Positions 1-9,698 of a DNA stretch of 64,000 nt are shown in pieces. The stretch covers positions 1,865,501 to 1,929,500 of the forward strand of contig JAJEKV010000091.1 in the NCBI GenBank assembly GCA_021234155.1. Reading direction: 5' to 3'. The notes beneath the pieces were generated by a model. That model worked only from the letters and a program-made list of their open reading frames with translations. It ran no database searches and was not told the DNA's origin. A program made the translations under genes and the position numbers. This DNA comes from Isoetes taiwanensis (lineage: Eukaryota > Streptophyta > Lycopodiopsida > Isoetales > Isoetaceae). The stretch's first letter is position 1, and the number at the start of each line of letters is the position of its first letter.

Positions 1-1431
1 CAGGTGCCAGGTTCTAGATCATGTGCAATTCTATGTGTATGCAGGATGCAGATGATCTTCATAAATCAATCGATTAAAGCTCTTCGTTAACAAATTTGTG
101 TCCGTTCTTGGTGCTCTTTGCTTTCTAAGTTTTCCTTATAGTAAAAAATTATGGCACAGGAAGGGCTTTATGTACTTCTTCATCACTGTCTGTGTTCTAA
201 TAGCTCCCTATTCTGCAATCAGCACAGGCACATACAGGCCCTACCGTCTATACTCTTCTACTAATTGGATAGAGAACAAACTTAATCTGATATTCTGACT
301 CTAGCTCTTCTAGAACCAATCTGGCTTACTATCTAGGGGGATTTTGGATTCTGCCTGATTTGCATGACTTTGGTCGACATCAACACTCCTAGATCTCCAA
401 AGATTCTATTCAGATATCACAGATAAATCCGGCAATCCCTTTAGTTCGGCAGCAACCCCACCTCACAACCTCTTCGATCAGAAGGTACGTCTCTCTGTAT
501 GATCAGCACATTAAAGAGCATTCAATGAGAATAGTAAATAAATGATGAGTCCCAAGTCAATGGGCTTTGTTAAATTCAAATACAGTAACATAGTGTATCT
601 AGTATGACTAGTTCCACTTATCACATGCAATGTTCCCACTCCACAGATCCCCATGCAGCAAACAGGGCCTTATGTCATGTCCTCCTACAATGAAGGAAGT
701 TGTTTCAAAAGTTACTGCCTTGCGAATAGTTCACACTATCAGTCTGCAGAATTCTCAAATATATGTTATAACGTAATTTAATCCATACATGTGGAACCAA
801 GCTTTACCCTTTTCATATAGGGCACTCAATCCATACTGCTCCTTGACAAGTTCCAGTTGATACCCAAGCCTGTGGTCTGCAAAGAATGTTACCCAGTCTT
901 CTGTCCAAGGATTTTGCTGAGGCGTGCTGCTAAATAAACGAAGCGTATGTAATATTAGAAGGAGGTGAGATTCTTAGTTCATATGCAAGTTAAGATATCA
1001 GTAAAGGATGAGAAGTTGTTTGTTCCTAGCGGTCAATAAGCACTTACTGAGCATCAGAAGCGCACTGTTCCTATGCTTGTCACAAACCATCTTCATGAGA
1101 GGTGATCATACAAAGGCTGTAACCAGGACTTATCATGATGTCTGTTATTGCTAATTATCTGTCGACTGTAATTACATAGTTGAATTGTATATTTAAGGTG
1201 TTTGTGAGCTTGTGATATAGCTTCGAAGCAAATTTATTACTGTAACAGTAATGCTTGGCTGCAAATTTATCATCTTATGTTCTATTATAGTATCATGATA
1301 AATAAAAGGAAGCACTGAACAGTTCTTATTTAAGCATTCTAGTTTTGCCACCATCTAAAGTAAAAGAAGCATACGATGACATGGTTCATTAATTCCATCA
1401 CATCTTAAGCAAGGTTCCCATTTTGGATCAC
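1..1431. other. AT-rich stretch, no recognised gene
   Basis: I see no coding region I can identify. The short open frame at 98-298 has no recognisable domain. The motif AG/GTACGT near 480 resembles a splice donor, and upstream exons of the P4-ATPase relic at 1432 could once have been here, but I could not align any part of this stretch to that family. Confidence 0.4.
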
Positions 1432-2310
1432 AGATATGCTGGCAATAAAACTTCAACTACAAAATAAACATGGTACACGATTTTACCACAGTCGCTCTTT
1501 AAGCAATATCGCAGAGCGGCATATTGGCATCTCACTGCTATGGCAGCTATTTCATTAACGCCAGTCAGCCCATATAGGCCAATTACTGTTATATTGCTAC
1601 TTATTTTTGTGATTGGCTTGGGAAAGCCACGGGAGCTATGGGAAGACTTACGTCGTGCCCAAGGTGACAAAGTTATGGAAGGATGTCCGTGTAGGAGACA
1701 CAATGCAGAAAAACAAAATATTTCCAAGCAAATATTCTTATTCTGTCTTCCAGTGGTGCTGATGGAGTCCATTATGTTGAAACTAAGAATCTTGATGGCG
1801 AAACAAACTTAAAGGTGACATACTGTAACCATATCTAGAGCACTTTTCTGTTTTTCTGCTATTTAACAATGTAGACTGTTTCCCTGTTCAATTTGGTAGG
1901 TAGTTTCAATTGTGGGTGACTCTAGAGGCTCATTAGTCCTTGCCATTTGAGATACAACTAGCCTCTGTAACGCATTAAAGAATTTATTTTTTAAGCTACA
2001 TTTTGAGGAGAAAAGAAGGCATATATGCTGTTGTAACTTTTCTTTTGTGAAATGATAGGCAGGTCCGACAAGCTCTGGAATATACGTGGAACTTTGCAAC
2101 AACAGATGATTTTAAGGATTTTGAGGCAGTCGTAAAATGTGAAACTCCAAATGCTTCATTGTATACTATACAGGCATTTTGAAATTTCAAAATGGACAAA
2201 TGTATTCATTAGCGCCTTCACGGATATTGCTACGGGACTCTGGTCTTCAAAATACAGAGCATGTTTTTGGGATTGTAATCTATGCTGGGCATGATACCAA
2301 GGTTATGCAA
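1432..2310 (+). pseudogene. P4-ATPase (ALA phospholipid flippase) fragment, decayed
   Basis: The family (aminophospholipid ATPases, ALA4-12-like clade) flips phospholipids across membranes. Read in order, the pieces match the region from the N-terminal conserved block into the actuator domain: KTSTTK near 1446, LPQSLFKQYRRAA near 1483-1521, TPVSPYRP with a hydrophobic segment near 1558-1620, then [31 protein letters not shown] ending at 1814, an intron of GT-AG form (about 1815-2062), then KDFEAVVKCETPNASLY and ILLRDSGLQNTEHVFG...AGHDTKV. Damage: TAA at 1465, frame changes near 1670 and 1743, a deletion between EDLRRAQGDK and the next block, and TGA at 2180. Similarity stops near 2310, long before the DKTGT phosphorylation site, so catalysis is impossible. 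The retained intron shows it came from a genomic copy, not a processed mRNA. Confidence 0.85.
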
Positions 2311-2827
2311 AATGCTTACTTGGACCTGCATCCGCTCATTCCAATCTTGAGGCACCAACCTCAGCTCAGTAGCACCAACTGCTGCTCATAATTTTAGATA
2401 ACAATCGAAAATTATCCGTTGAGGCACTAACCTCAACCATTCTAATCACAATCATTAAACATCAATTTCATACCAGACAAGAGGTAACCTATTTGCAATT
2501 TTCTCCTTTCCACCTCTTTGTGCTGCTTTCTTCTCAGCCTTATTCTTTTCAGCTTTGGAAATTCCTGCATCTATTTCTTCCATATGCACATTGTGCATTT
2601 GAGATTTAACTTTCAATACGTTTTCTAAACTATGGGAAATATTTCAATTTTGCAGTAGTCTTATTGCGAATTACCTCTACCTAATAAATTCATATATTTT
2701 TCCTGCAACAAAAAGGAATTCGCGATACAAATATTCAAGGGCTACTCTAGAAGATTCTCTTGCTTTTAAAAGGATCAGACTGGTAATGAATTAAATCCAT
2801 GGAGAGAAATCATTTGGGTTCTCAGGA
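2311..2827. other. No recognised gene
   Basis: AT-rich DNA directly after the P4-ATPase relic. I see no domain, RNA gene or clear repeat here. On the minus strand it could be the 5' internal part of the element whose primer-site complement lies at 2969-2981, but nothing in its translation supports that. Confidence 0.3.
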
Positions 2828-2972
2828 TAAGGGTTTCTATTCTAGTTTGCAATCACCAGCACCAACTAGGTGATTTACAAACATCAAGAACAGTCAAAAT
2901 AAGAATCTCTATTCCAGTTTGCAATCTCCATCATCAACCGGATAACTTGTAAACGTCAAGAATAGTCAGGCT
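2828..2972. repeat. Two-copy tandem repeat, about 73 bp unit
   Basis: Two imperfect units sit head to tail (about 2828-2901 and 2902-2972). Both contain TCTATTC-AGTTTGCAATC, a CATCA/CAACT box, and ACAAACATCAAGAA or a near variant of it. The array ends exactly where the tRNA-Met primer-site complement begins, so it probably belongs to the leader region of a minus-strand LTR element. Confidence 0.6.
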
Positions 2973-3168
2973 CTGATACCAATTGTTATGGATCACACCA
3001 CTGAACCATACCTTTTATATTGTTGAACCCTTATTCAAGACTTCTCAATCAATTCATGGTCTCCAATCCGTAATCTATCCAGAATTGCTAAGTAATCCAC
3101 CATCAAACTGTTATCAATGACAAAAAGATCTCTATTTGAAATAAATATAGGTCACATAAACACAGAGT
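2969..3168 (-). mobile_element. LTR-element remnant: primer site and LTR edge
   Basis: GGCTCTGATACCA at 2969-2981 is the complement of the canonical initiator tRNA-Met primer-binding site (TGGTATCAGAGCC) of plant LTR retrotransposons. Two bases further begins TGTTATGG (2984), as expected for the edge of a 5' LTR on the minus strand. I could not find the other LTR edge or a matching second LTR, so this is a fragment, later joined to gypsy copy 1. Confidence 0.5.
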
Positions 3169-3297
3169 ATGAGTTACATGAATAACTCAGATTGGCCAAG
3201 CTCTAGTTCATCAAAACCGGAGCTAGGTCAAGATATACAACATGTACATACTGAATCAAGTAGACATCCCACTGCCAGGTCTTCACCACCTGTAGTG

Positions 3298-3867
3298 GAA
3301 GCACCTGCTCAAATGATAGCTCCACCCCCACAACAAAAATATGGTAAGAAAGATCAAGACCTTGATGAAGTTGATGTTTTGCTTAAAAACTCCAAAGTAA
3401 GTGTGGATCTTTTCACCTTGCTAAAGATTGCACCTAGTTATAGAAAAAGAGTACTGCAGCAAACTGGTGGTGAGACATTGAATGCTTGTGTGAATTTTAC
3501 TGATGCCACTAACCTTGTTCTAGCACAGAATGAAGAAGATCCTGGGGCATTCACATGTTCAGCTGCTTTAGGAGGTTATACCTTCTCAAACGTGTTACTT
3601 GATGGGGGATCCCCCTTAAACATCATGCCATATCACATTATGAAGAAGTGTGGTGACTAAAAAGCTTCTATATTGTTAAGATCTTTTTATAATGCTAAGA
3701 TTACTTCTATTGGTGTGGTGACTAAAGTGCATGTTAATACAGAAGGCATAACAGTAGCTGCTAACTTTATTGTGGTGGCTTTTGAAGACATAGGGGATGA
3801 ATCTGACATCTATGATCTACTTTTAGGGAGGAGATGGTTGGCCACTATGGATGCCAGACCAGTCTAA
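3298..3867 (+). pseudogene. Gypsy copy 1 gag-pol linker and aspartic protease
   Basis: A proline-rich linker is followed by a conserved block (LLKNSKVSVDLFTLLKIAPSYRK, found almost unchanged in copy 2) and a retropepsin-like domain. The catalytic loop reads VLLDGGSPLNIMPYHIM, a D-x-G motif with the aspartate kept, and the second half has the family signature YDLLLGRRWLA near 3814. A stop at 3658 and a frame change split the domain. The open frame reaches back to 3169, but its first 40 residues have no counterpart in copy 2 and may be flanking DNA. Confidence 0.8.
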
Positions 3868-4052
3868 ACTCAAGGGAGATGCACCATCTCCAATGGCTCT
3901 CAAACTGCTACAATTTATAATCAAGATGGCTCCTATGGCTCCAAAGAAGAGGTAAACTTTATTAAGGAAATGTTGATTGAAGAACCTTTGGGATTTTACA
4001 GAATAAAAAATACAAGATCAAGAAAATATGAAATGGTTCCCCTTATTATGGA

Positions 4053-5027
4053 ATGTGCACTCCCAGCAGACAAGGACCATCAGGATTCTTATGGTTTGAT
4101 GGAGGTATTTTTAAAAAATTAAATATTGCATCTGCTGCTATTTTGAAAGATTCTTCTCACAAACTCTTAGCTAAAGTAGGAAGAATCTTTCCCCAAGTCA
4201 CATCTAATGTAGCAGAAGTAGCAGAATATAAGGCCTTGATTGCAGGTCTTCAGGAGGCTAAAGCTATGGATATTGCTAACATTCACATTTATGGTGACTC
4301 ACAATTAATTTGTAGACAAGTTTCAGGAGATTACCAAACAAAAAATGCAGATATGGAGCTCCTAAAAAATCAAGTAATGGGAGTACTCTCGAGTTTTGCT
4401 TCATGGGAGATCACTCACATACCAAGAGAGAAAAATGTCGAAGCTGATGCCTTATGTAGAGAGACTCTCATGTCACATTTAACTGAAGGAGCCATTCCAG
4501 AGGAAGATCTTGATGCTAATGAGGTAAAAGCACTTTGTCCTATCCTAACCATCAATGCATCAGAAGAAAAGGGCACTGAAGAGATTACAATCATGAAAAA
4601 TGGTAAGACTAGAACCCTGTTTGTTGGAGATTTGATTGAATATCAAAATAGGGAAAACATACAAATGTTTTTTGAAGAAAGGAAGGATGTATTTGCCTGG
4701 GATTATTCCGAGCTCACAGGTATCAAAGCTGAGGTTTGCCAATTTGAAATTAAGATTAAAGAAGGATGTAAACCTGTTTTTCAAAAACTGAGAAGAATTA
4801 ATGCTTCATTGATGGGACTAATCAAAGATGAGTTGGATAAAATGCTAGATGCAGGTGTTATCATTGAAATCATTAATCCAGAATGGGTATCTTGCATTGT
4901 ACCTGTAGAAAAAAAGAGTGGTGCCTTAAGAATTTGCATTGGTTATCGAGATCTCAACAAAGCCACCATCAAAGACTGCTATCCCTTGCCTTTTTTAGAA
5001 GAAATCTTATATGATGTAGCAGGATAA
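4053..5027 (+). pseudogene. Gypsy copy 1 extra RNase H plus N-terminal RT
   Basis: A 324-residue open frame. Residues about 11-145 form an RNase H of the RVT_3/archaeal-like type with all four catalytic acids in place: FDGG, AEYKALIAGL, GDSQL, ADAL. Ribonuclease H removes the RNA strand of the RNA-DNA hybrid in reverse transcription. After a linker (EDL...INASEEK) comes the start of reverse transcriptase: FEIKIKEGCKPVFQKLRR, EWVSCIVPVEKK, LRICIGYRDLNKATIKDCYPLP. The frame ends at TAA 5025-5027, exactly where copy 2 has a lysine codon (AGKEIYSFLDG), so this is one base change. The frame before 4053 carries the family's LWFDGG lead-in. Confidence 0.87.
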
Positions 5028-5030
5028 GAG

Positions 5031-6065
5031 GTGTACTCATTCTTAGATGGATTTTCAGGATTAAATCAAATTAGCATTAAGGAAGAAGATCAACCAAAAA
5101 CCTCTTTTATTACCCCTTGGGGAACTTATGCAATGAAAAGAATGCCTTTTGGATTAATGAATGCACCTGCCACTTTCCAGAGAGCTATGGATGTTATTTT
5201 TAGACCTATGTCTCCTCAAGAATTCAGAGTTTACTTGGATGACCTTTGTTTAGGATCTCACCCTACTAATCATTTGGAATTGTTTGCAAAAATATGCTCT
5301 TTGTGCAGGGACTCTGGAGTCAACCTTAACCCAAAGAAATGTATTTTTTTTGCATCCAACGGGCAACTTTTGGGGCATGAGGTGTCCAACAATGGTATAC
5401 AAGTGGCACAAGAAAAGGTTGAAGCCCTCAAAAAACTGGTACCCCCCAAGAATTTGAAGCAGGTCAAAAGTTTTATTGGCATGACTAGTTTTCTTAGGAT
5501 GTATATTCCTAACTTTGCTCACATTATAAGTCATATTTCCAAACTGACAAGAATATGCAGGATTTCTAAATCTGAGAGCAAGTATGTCCCTGTCACATGG
5601 TCATCAGATTGCCAAGAGTCTTTTGAGTTACTTATAAAGTCCATTTGTGAGGCTACTCTTTTAAAAAAACCTGATTTGGATATGCCATTTGAGGTTTATA
5701 TTACTATCACTAAGAAGGCTATAGGTCTAGCTATTCTACAGGACAAGCATACTATAGCTTTTGCCAGCAATAAATGGAGTTCAACTGAAGAAAAATACAC
5801 CAGATTGGAAAAGAGTGCTGCTGCTCTTATGTTCCTCATTGACAGACAAGGTCACCTGCTATTGAAGAGTTCTGTTCAAGTTTATATGAAGCAAAATCCA
5901 ATGGGGTTGTTATTTGGTAAGGCTACTTCCAAACCAAAAATTCAAAGGTGGGCTTGTAAGCTACAAACCTTTGATATTTCCATTAAGGAGTTACATCGTG
6001 AAAGAGTCCCAAATTTATTTACCTTTACATTTTCTTTGATCATGAGGATGTGTAGAAGTTGTTGA
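5031..6065 (+). pseudogene. Gypsy copy 1 C-terminal RT and degenerate RNase H
   Basis: Continues RT in the same frame after the 5025 stop: YSFLDGFSGLNQI, the PWGTYAMKRMPFGLMNAPATFQRAM block and the active-site box VYLDDLCLG (YLDD). Then thumb (LLGHEVSNNGIQVAQEKVEALK, KSFIGMTSFLRMYIPNF) and the canonical gypsy RNase H (KPDLDMPFEVYITITKKAIGLAIL...). In the usual alignment the first catalytic aspartate (TDAS) has become threonine and the TDHK aspartate has become lysine (YMKQNPMG), while the glutamate (TRLEKSAAALMF) survives. The canonical RNase H is therefore probably inactive and may be only structural, as in plant Tat elements. Confidence 0.87.
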
Positions 6066-6149
6066 CTTTGTGGATGCCTTAGCTTATTTGCAGGTGCGTA
6101 AGATGAAGAGCGTAACCAACAGATTGGCGCCTATCTATTAAAAAATTTT

Positions 6150-7375
6150 CTACAATTCAAGGAGATGCCCCTCAGATTGACTTCGAGCCAAAGAAAGGAG
6201 ATTTAAAGAAAAATGTAGGCAATTTAAAATGATTAATGATGTTCTATATAAAGTCAACAGGGATGGACTATTACTGAGGTGTGTCAATGAAGAAGAATCT
6301 GCTCTGATCATTAGAGAAATGCATGAAGGAGTATGTGAAGGCCATTTTGCTGGAGACACTAATGCTAAGAAAATTCTCAGGTCATGTTATTATTGGCCTA
6401 CAATATTTAAAGATTGTTATACTGCTATAAAGTCTTGCCACAAGTGTCAGATATTTGGCAAAAGGATCCTCCTCCCAGCTGCATTAAATCCTATCATTTC
6501 TCCAGGACCCTTCCAAATATGGGGACTGATTATATTGGCCCTATTAACCCCCTTCTTCGGGACAACATCAGACATTATTGTAGCTACAGATTATTTTACT
6601 AAGTGGGCGTATAATTCCTTTAAGACAAAGCAATGCTATTATAACAAAGAAAAGTTTTTACATGAATATATTTGTGCACGGGTTTGGCATTCCTCTACAA
6701 TTGCATTCTGATAGAGGTACCCCCTTTGTGAATGAAGTTATTGCTAATTTGTTGACTATTCTTAAGGTCAAACATACTAAGAGCTCCTCCTACTATCCCC
6801 AAGGTAATGGTCAAGCGTAGTTACTAATAAAGTTTTGAAAAGCATTTTGCGTAAAAAAAAGGGATGATAACCAAAAGGATTGGCATGCCAAACGGTGGAT
6901 GCTCTATGGGCTTATAGAGTCACCATTAAAGCAAAGAACCACTCATACACCCTTCAACTTAGTTTATGGCATTGAAGTCGTGCTTCCAAAGAGAGCTTGA
7001 GCTTCCATCTCTAAGATTAGCCCACAAGTTATGTTTGCCTTTTGAATATGCCCCTCAGAAAGACTGACACCCTTCCTGATTTAGAAGAATATAGGATGGA
7101 AGCCGAGAATGCCAATCTGCTCAAAAAACAAGGATTTGGTCGCTTTCAAAGTCGCTCATAAAATACAAGGGACTTTCAAGACAGAGAGCTAGTTCTAAAA
7201 TGGAATAAATCAAGGGAAGACTCAAATAGTAAGTTTGAAAATCTTTGGGAAGGTCCCTATGAGGTGTTGGAACTTGCAGGCACCAACTCTTATTGGTTAA
7301 AGGAATTAACTCGTAGTGCCACTTCCAAATCCCATCAACACTATCCACCAAGAGGTACTGGGATCAAAGATATAT
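6150..7375 (+). pseudogene. Gypsy copy 1 integrase
   Basis: The HHCC zinc domain is intact in one frame: MHEGVCEGH...SCHKC near 6322-6450. The core follows over several frames: GTDYIGPINP near 6520, VATDYFTKWA near 6580, LHSDRGTPFVNEV near 6699 and SSSYYPQGNGQA near 6784. The codon expected for the third catalytic acid, right after QGNGQA, is TAG (6819-6821). The C-terminal part near 7150-7370 has the gypsy tail (ENLWEGPYEVLEL, followed by an NPINTIHQEVLGSK-like end). At least four frame changes; not functional. Confidence 0.82.
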
Positions 7376-7567
7376 GCTTGTCCCTTTTTATGCTCTAGAA
7401 CTTAGAAAAGTTAGAATTAAAGTTAAATATTAGATAGGTTAGATTTCACTTTGTCTTGATTTTAGAATTAATGTTTTCATTGAGTTTATGTTTGCAGTTA
7501 GCCAGAATGAAGGATGAACTATCAAACACTCCAAGACAAGGATTTCCACTAATGAATTGCCAAGTGT

Positions 7568-7880
7568 CATTTGCAGGAGCACCTTCTTCCATCCTCATTC
7601 ATCTGTCTCATTGTGGTCCTGCCCTCCATTTAGCCATGTATTCTTCATCTTATTTCCCTAAATGTGCACTCTGCAAATTCAGCTTCACCATCATGGCAGA
7701 GTTGCAAAGGTCAAGATTAACTTGCTTGTGTGTTTCTATAACAGGTGCATCCTTTCTCCATCCTTATTTATCTGTCATAAGTGGTCCTGCTATCCATTTA
7801 AACTCCTTATTCTTGTTTTCATTCCCAAAAAAAGGCACTCTGCAATTCAGCTTCACCATCATAGCAGAGTTGCACTTTTA
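7568..7880 (+). repeat. Tandem duplication of a 3' gypsy segment, about 170 bp
   Basis: Two diverged units (about 7568-7708 and 7740-7880) share GGTCCTGC-CTCCATTTA, CACTCTGCAA-TTCAGCTTCACCATCAT and GCAGAGTTGCA. They lie just after the integrase and probably belong to the 3' untranslated part of copy 1. The 141-codon frame covering them looks like chance. Confidence 0.6.
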
Positions 7881-7898
7881 AAGGATCAGGGAGGCATA

Positions 7899-8195
7899 CA
7901 TTTTCTTGTTTTGGCGAGATCTCAACACTTGCACATTCACCTCACCCTCATACACTCCATTCCCATCACCACCTTATCATATTCACACTCATTCTCACCT
8001 TTTTTCACTTATCATATTCCACTCACATCCTCACACCACCATATTCACCTTTATTCCATCAACACTTGCACTTTACACCCCCTCTCTACCATAATTCTCA
8101 CTTAGACACTTTGGTACAAAGTTGAAGACCCCCTATGGCTGAGGGAACCAGCCATTTTCTTGTTTTGGCGAGATGTTGCCCCCAAAGGGCAACAT
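7899..8195. repeat. 22-bp direct repeat and perfect hairpin at element 3' end
   Basis: A 22-bp sequence ending in GTTTTGGCGAGAT occurs at 7899-7920 and again, identical, at 8153-8174. The second copy runs into ATGTTGCCC (8173-8181), five bases, then GGGCAACAT (8187-8195), a perfect 9-bp stem. Between the repeats is a pyrimidine-rich, CAC/TCA-rich stretch with no coding. Possibly the 3' end or LTR edge of gypsy copy 1; no partner was found. Confidence 0.5.
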
Positions 8196-8448
8196 ACTAA
8201 TTGTTGGTTCATATGTTGAAGTTAGGAAGGCTAAGTCAAAGAAGAACTTGGTAGTCAACATTGGTGTGAAGGTACGAACTACCTTCTGGAAGTAAATGAT
8301 ATGATAGTCCAGCAGCTCTCTGAAGAGGTAGGAAACTCGTCTTCTGGAGCACGATCTTGTGACGACCATATAGATATTCGTATCATACGAATATTATGCT
8401 CGTATGTACAAAAGATAGTCGTCACGCGGATACAAAAGTGTAATTGCA

Positions 8449-8512
8449 TGACAGGATTTGAACTTGCAACTTTCTAGTTGCAAGTCACACACCTTTGCCA
8501 AGTGCGCTACCA
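8449..8512 (-). other. tRNA-like A-box/B-box block (tRNA relic or SINE head)
   Basis: On the minus strand the stretch begins TGGTAGCGCACTTGG (8498-8512), which resembles a pol III A box, and 33 bases later has AGTTCAAATCC (8454-8464), a near-perfect B box. Spacing and order match a tRNA gene. Acceptor stem pairing is not convincing and no poly-A or body was seen, so I call it a tRNA-derived relic, not a functional tRNA. It lies inside the LTR at 8358-8848. Confidence 0.4.
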
Positions 8513-8569
8513 ACACTTATTAAAGATACCCCTCACGTCTTTCTCATATGTGGGGTTGTTTCCAGGAGG

Positions 8570-8663
8570 TTCTAGAATATTCTAGAACCTATACATGCGC
8601 GACACTTGGCGTGATCTCATCCATTGGAGTGGCGCGGTCCTGACCATTGGCCTAGATATATAA
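8570..8663 (+). promoter_or_regulatory. Heat-shock element plus TATA box in LTR
   Basis: TTCTAGAATATTCTAGAA at 8570-8587 is a perfect heat-shock element: four alternating 3-base blocks TTC-GAA-TTC-GAA, each separated by two bases, inside a 24-bp perfect palindrome (8567-8590). Heat-shock factors bind such arrays as trimers. ATTGG boxes lie between it and TATATAA at 8657-8663, 70 bp downstream. This is the layout of a heat-inducible core promoter, transcribing rightward from about 8690. Confidence 0.65.
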
Positions 8664-8849
8664 GGAGGCACCTCCTTCTTGTCGAACCATTCCGGTTTAA
8701 CACCAGTCTTGAGCCTTCTAGGCATCTGTCTGGTGTTAGTGCTTTCCTTCGGGCCATTGTACTCTTGATTCAAACCACCGCCACTGCAAGTACCATGGAA
8801 ACAATTACCATCGAAACAATGCAAGATTTTTCAAACTTGTACCCTGCAA

Positions 8850-8859
8850 TGGTATGAGC
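8850..8859 (+). other. Primer-binding site, tRNA-Met type (variant)
   Basis: TGGTATGAGC differs from the usual TGGTATCAGAGC by loss of two bases. It starts one base after the TG...CA LTR ends at 8848, the expected position for priming minus-strand DNA synthesis. Confidence 0.5.
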
Positions 8860-9231
8860 ATGAACCAAGTTGCATCACACGAACATTATTTGCCTCATCC
8901 AGTTCTTCGAAAGCAAACATTCTTGATCCCTTTTTAAATTTTAAATTAACAAATTTTATTGGCCAAACATCAACTTGGTAAAATAACCTCCAACACTAAA
9001 ATACTTAACCATTACGATGGTTCCTGGAATCCATGGACTATTAGTAAACAACCAAAAACAGTGATGTTAGTCGACCATAGCAATGGTTGATTCTGTTTTA
9101 TCATCCTTTCATATAGCATCATATCTGCTAATGCCAAAAACAACAGCATGGATTTGAACGTACCAATATGTCCTTGCACCTTGGGATGTTAATTCCATTC
9201 CTTGTGAATGAACACCTTCCTCCACAATTTT
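8860..9231. other. No recognised gene
   Basis: AT-rich DNA after the primer site. If the LTR element once continued here, its leader or gag is not recognisable. Confidence 0.35.
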
Positions 9232-9377
9232 GATTAATCAAAAAAATGCTGACCGATGTTGTACGTCCGAGGCCAGATATTTGACACGTATGGCCGAGGC
9301 CTGCTAGGGCCAAGGCCTAACTTGCCAAATATCTGGTCGAGGACGTACAACCGAGGCCACACATTTTTTGTTTATCA
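9232..9377. repeat. Fold-back (inverted repeat) element
   Basis: Two long imperfect arms of about 70 bases face each other: the left arm from 9232 (GATTAATCAAAAAAATG, then GTTGTACGTCC and CCAGATATTTG) is the reverse complement of the right arm ending at 9377 (CAAATATCTGG, GGACGTACAAC, CATTTTTTGTTTATC). The centre is AGGCC/GGCCT rich. This is the form of a fold-back or MITE-like element. No target duplication was identified. Confidence 0.6.
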
Positions 9378-9697
9378 GGCGATCCATTGACCGATAACCA
9401 CCTTATCGGATTTATATGGGTGGAATAGTACTGATAACTAATTATCAGCACTCCTCCAATAGTGATAATTAAAAAACAACCCTAAACCCTAAACGTAAGG
9501 CTGAGGCCCGCTAGGGCCAAAGGCCGGGCCAAGGCCTTACTTGCCAAATATCTGGTCGAGGACGTACAACCGAGGCCACACATTTTTTGTTTATCAGCCG
9601 AGCCATTGATCGATAACCACCTTATTGGACTTATATGGGTGGAATAGTACTGATAACTAATTATCAGCACTCCTCCAATAGTGATAATTAAAAAACA
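9293..9697. repeat. Tandem duplication, about 200 bp, split by telomere-like motif
   Basis: The block 9293-9477 (right arm of the fold-back plus an AT-rich tail with GATAACTAATTATCAGCACT) recurs at 9503-9697 with few changes. Between the copies, 9478-9494 reads AACCCTAAACCCTAAAC, just over two units of the plant telomere repeat (CCCTAAA). Confidence 0.75.
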
Positions 9698-9698
9698 A

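Larger units (their letters stand above)
3270..7375 (+). mobile_element. Ty3/gypsy retrotransposon copy 1, truncated
   Basis: Domain order is protease (3298-3867), an extra RNase H (about 4080-4470), reverse transcriptase (about 4690-5530), degenerate canonical RNase H (about 5640-6030) and integrase (6229-7370). The gag region present in copy 2 (17730-18322) is missing, so the copy is 5' truncated. It is the same family as copy 2: the protease leader, extra RNase H and RT are closely similar. No flanking LTR pair was found. Stops and frame changes (3658, 5025, after 6065, 6709, 6819) make it inactive. Its unusual point is the RNase H ahead of RT. Confidence 0.88.
8358..8848 (+). mobile_element. 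Isolated LTR, TG...CA, with internal promoter
   Basis: Starts TGTGACGACC, ends ACCCTGCA, and one base later (8850) begins TGGTATGAGC, close to the tRNA-Met primer site with CA missing. Start, end and primer site fit a 491-bp 5' LTR on the plus strand. Inside are, in order, a short inverted repeat (GTGACGAC ... GTCGTCAC, 8359-8426, with an AT-rich palindrome between), a tRNA-like block (8449-8512), a perfect heat-shock element (8570-8587), CCAAT-type boxes (ATTGG) and a TATA box (8657-8663). No internal coding region or second LTR was found nearby, so it is a truncated element or a solo LTR with a chance primer site. Confidence 0.6.

Noticed and set aside
1428-1772. 114-residue minus-strand frame
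   Set aside because: It lies antisense to the P4-ATPase fragment, whose family blocks on the plus strand are unmistakable.
7456-8105. Plus-strand frames of 141 and 147 residues
   Set aside because: They cover a tandem duplication and a CAC/TCA-rich stretch after integrase; no domain and overlapping in two frames.
9478-9494. True telomere or telomeric array
   Set aside because: Only just over two CCCTAAA units are present; this is a motif, not an array.
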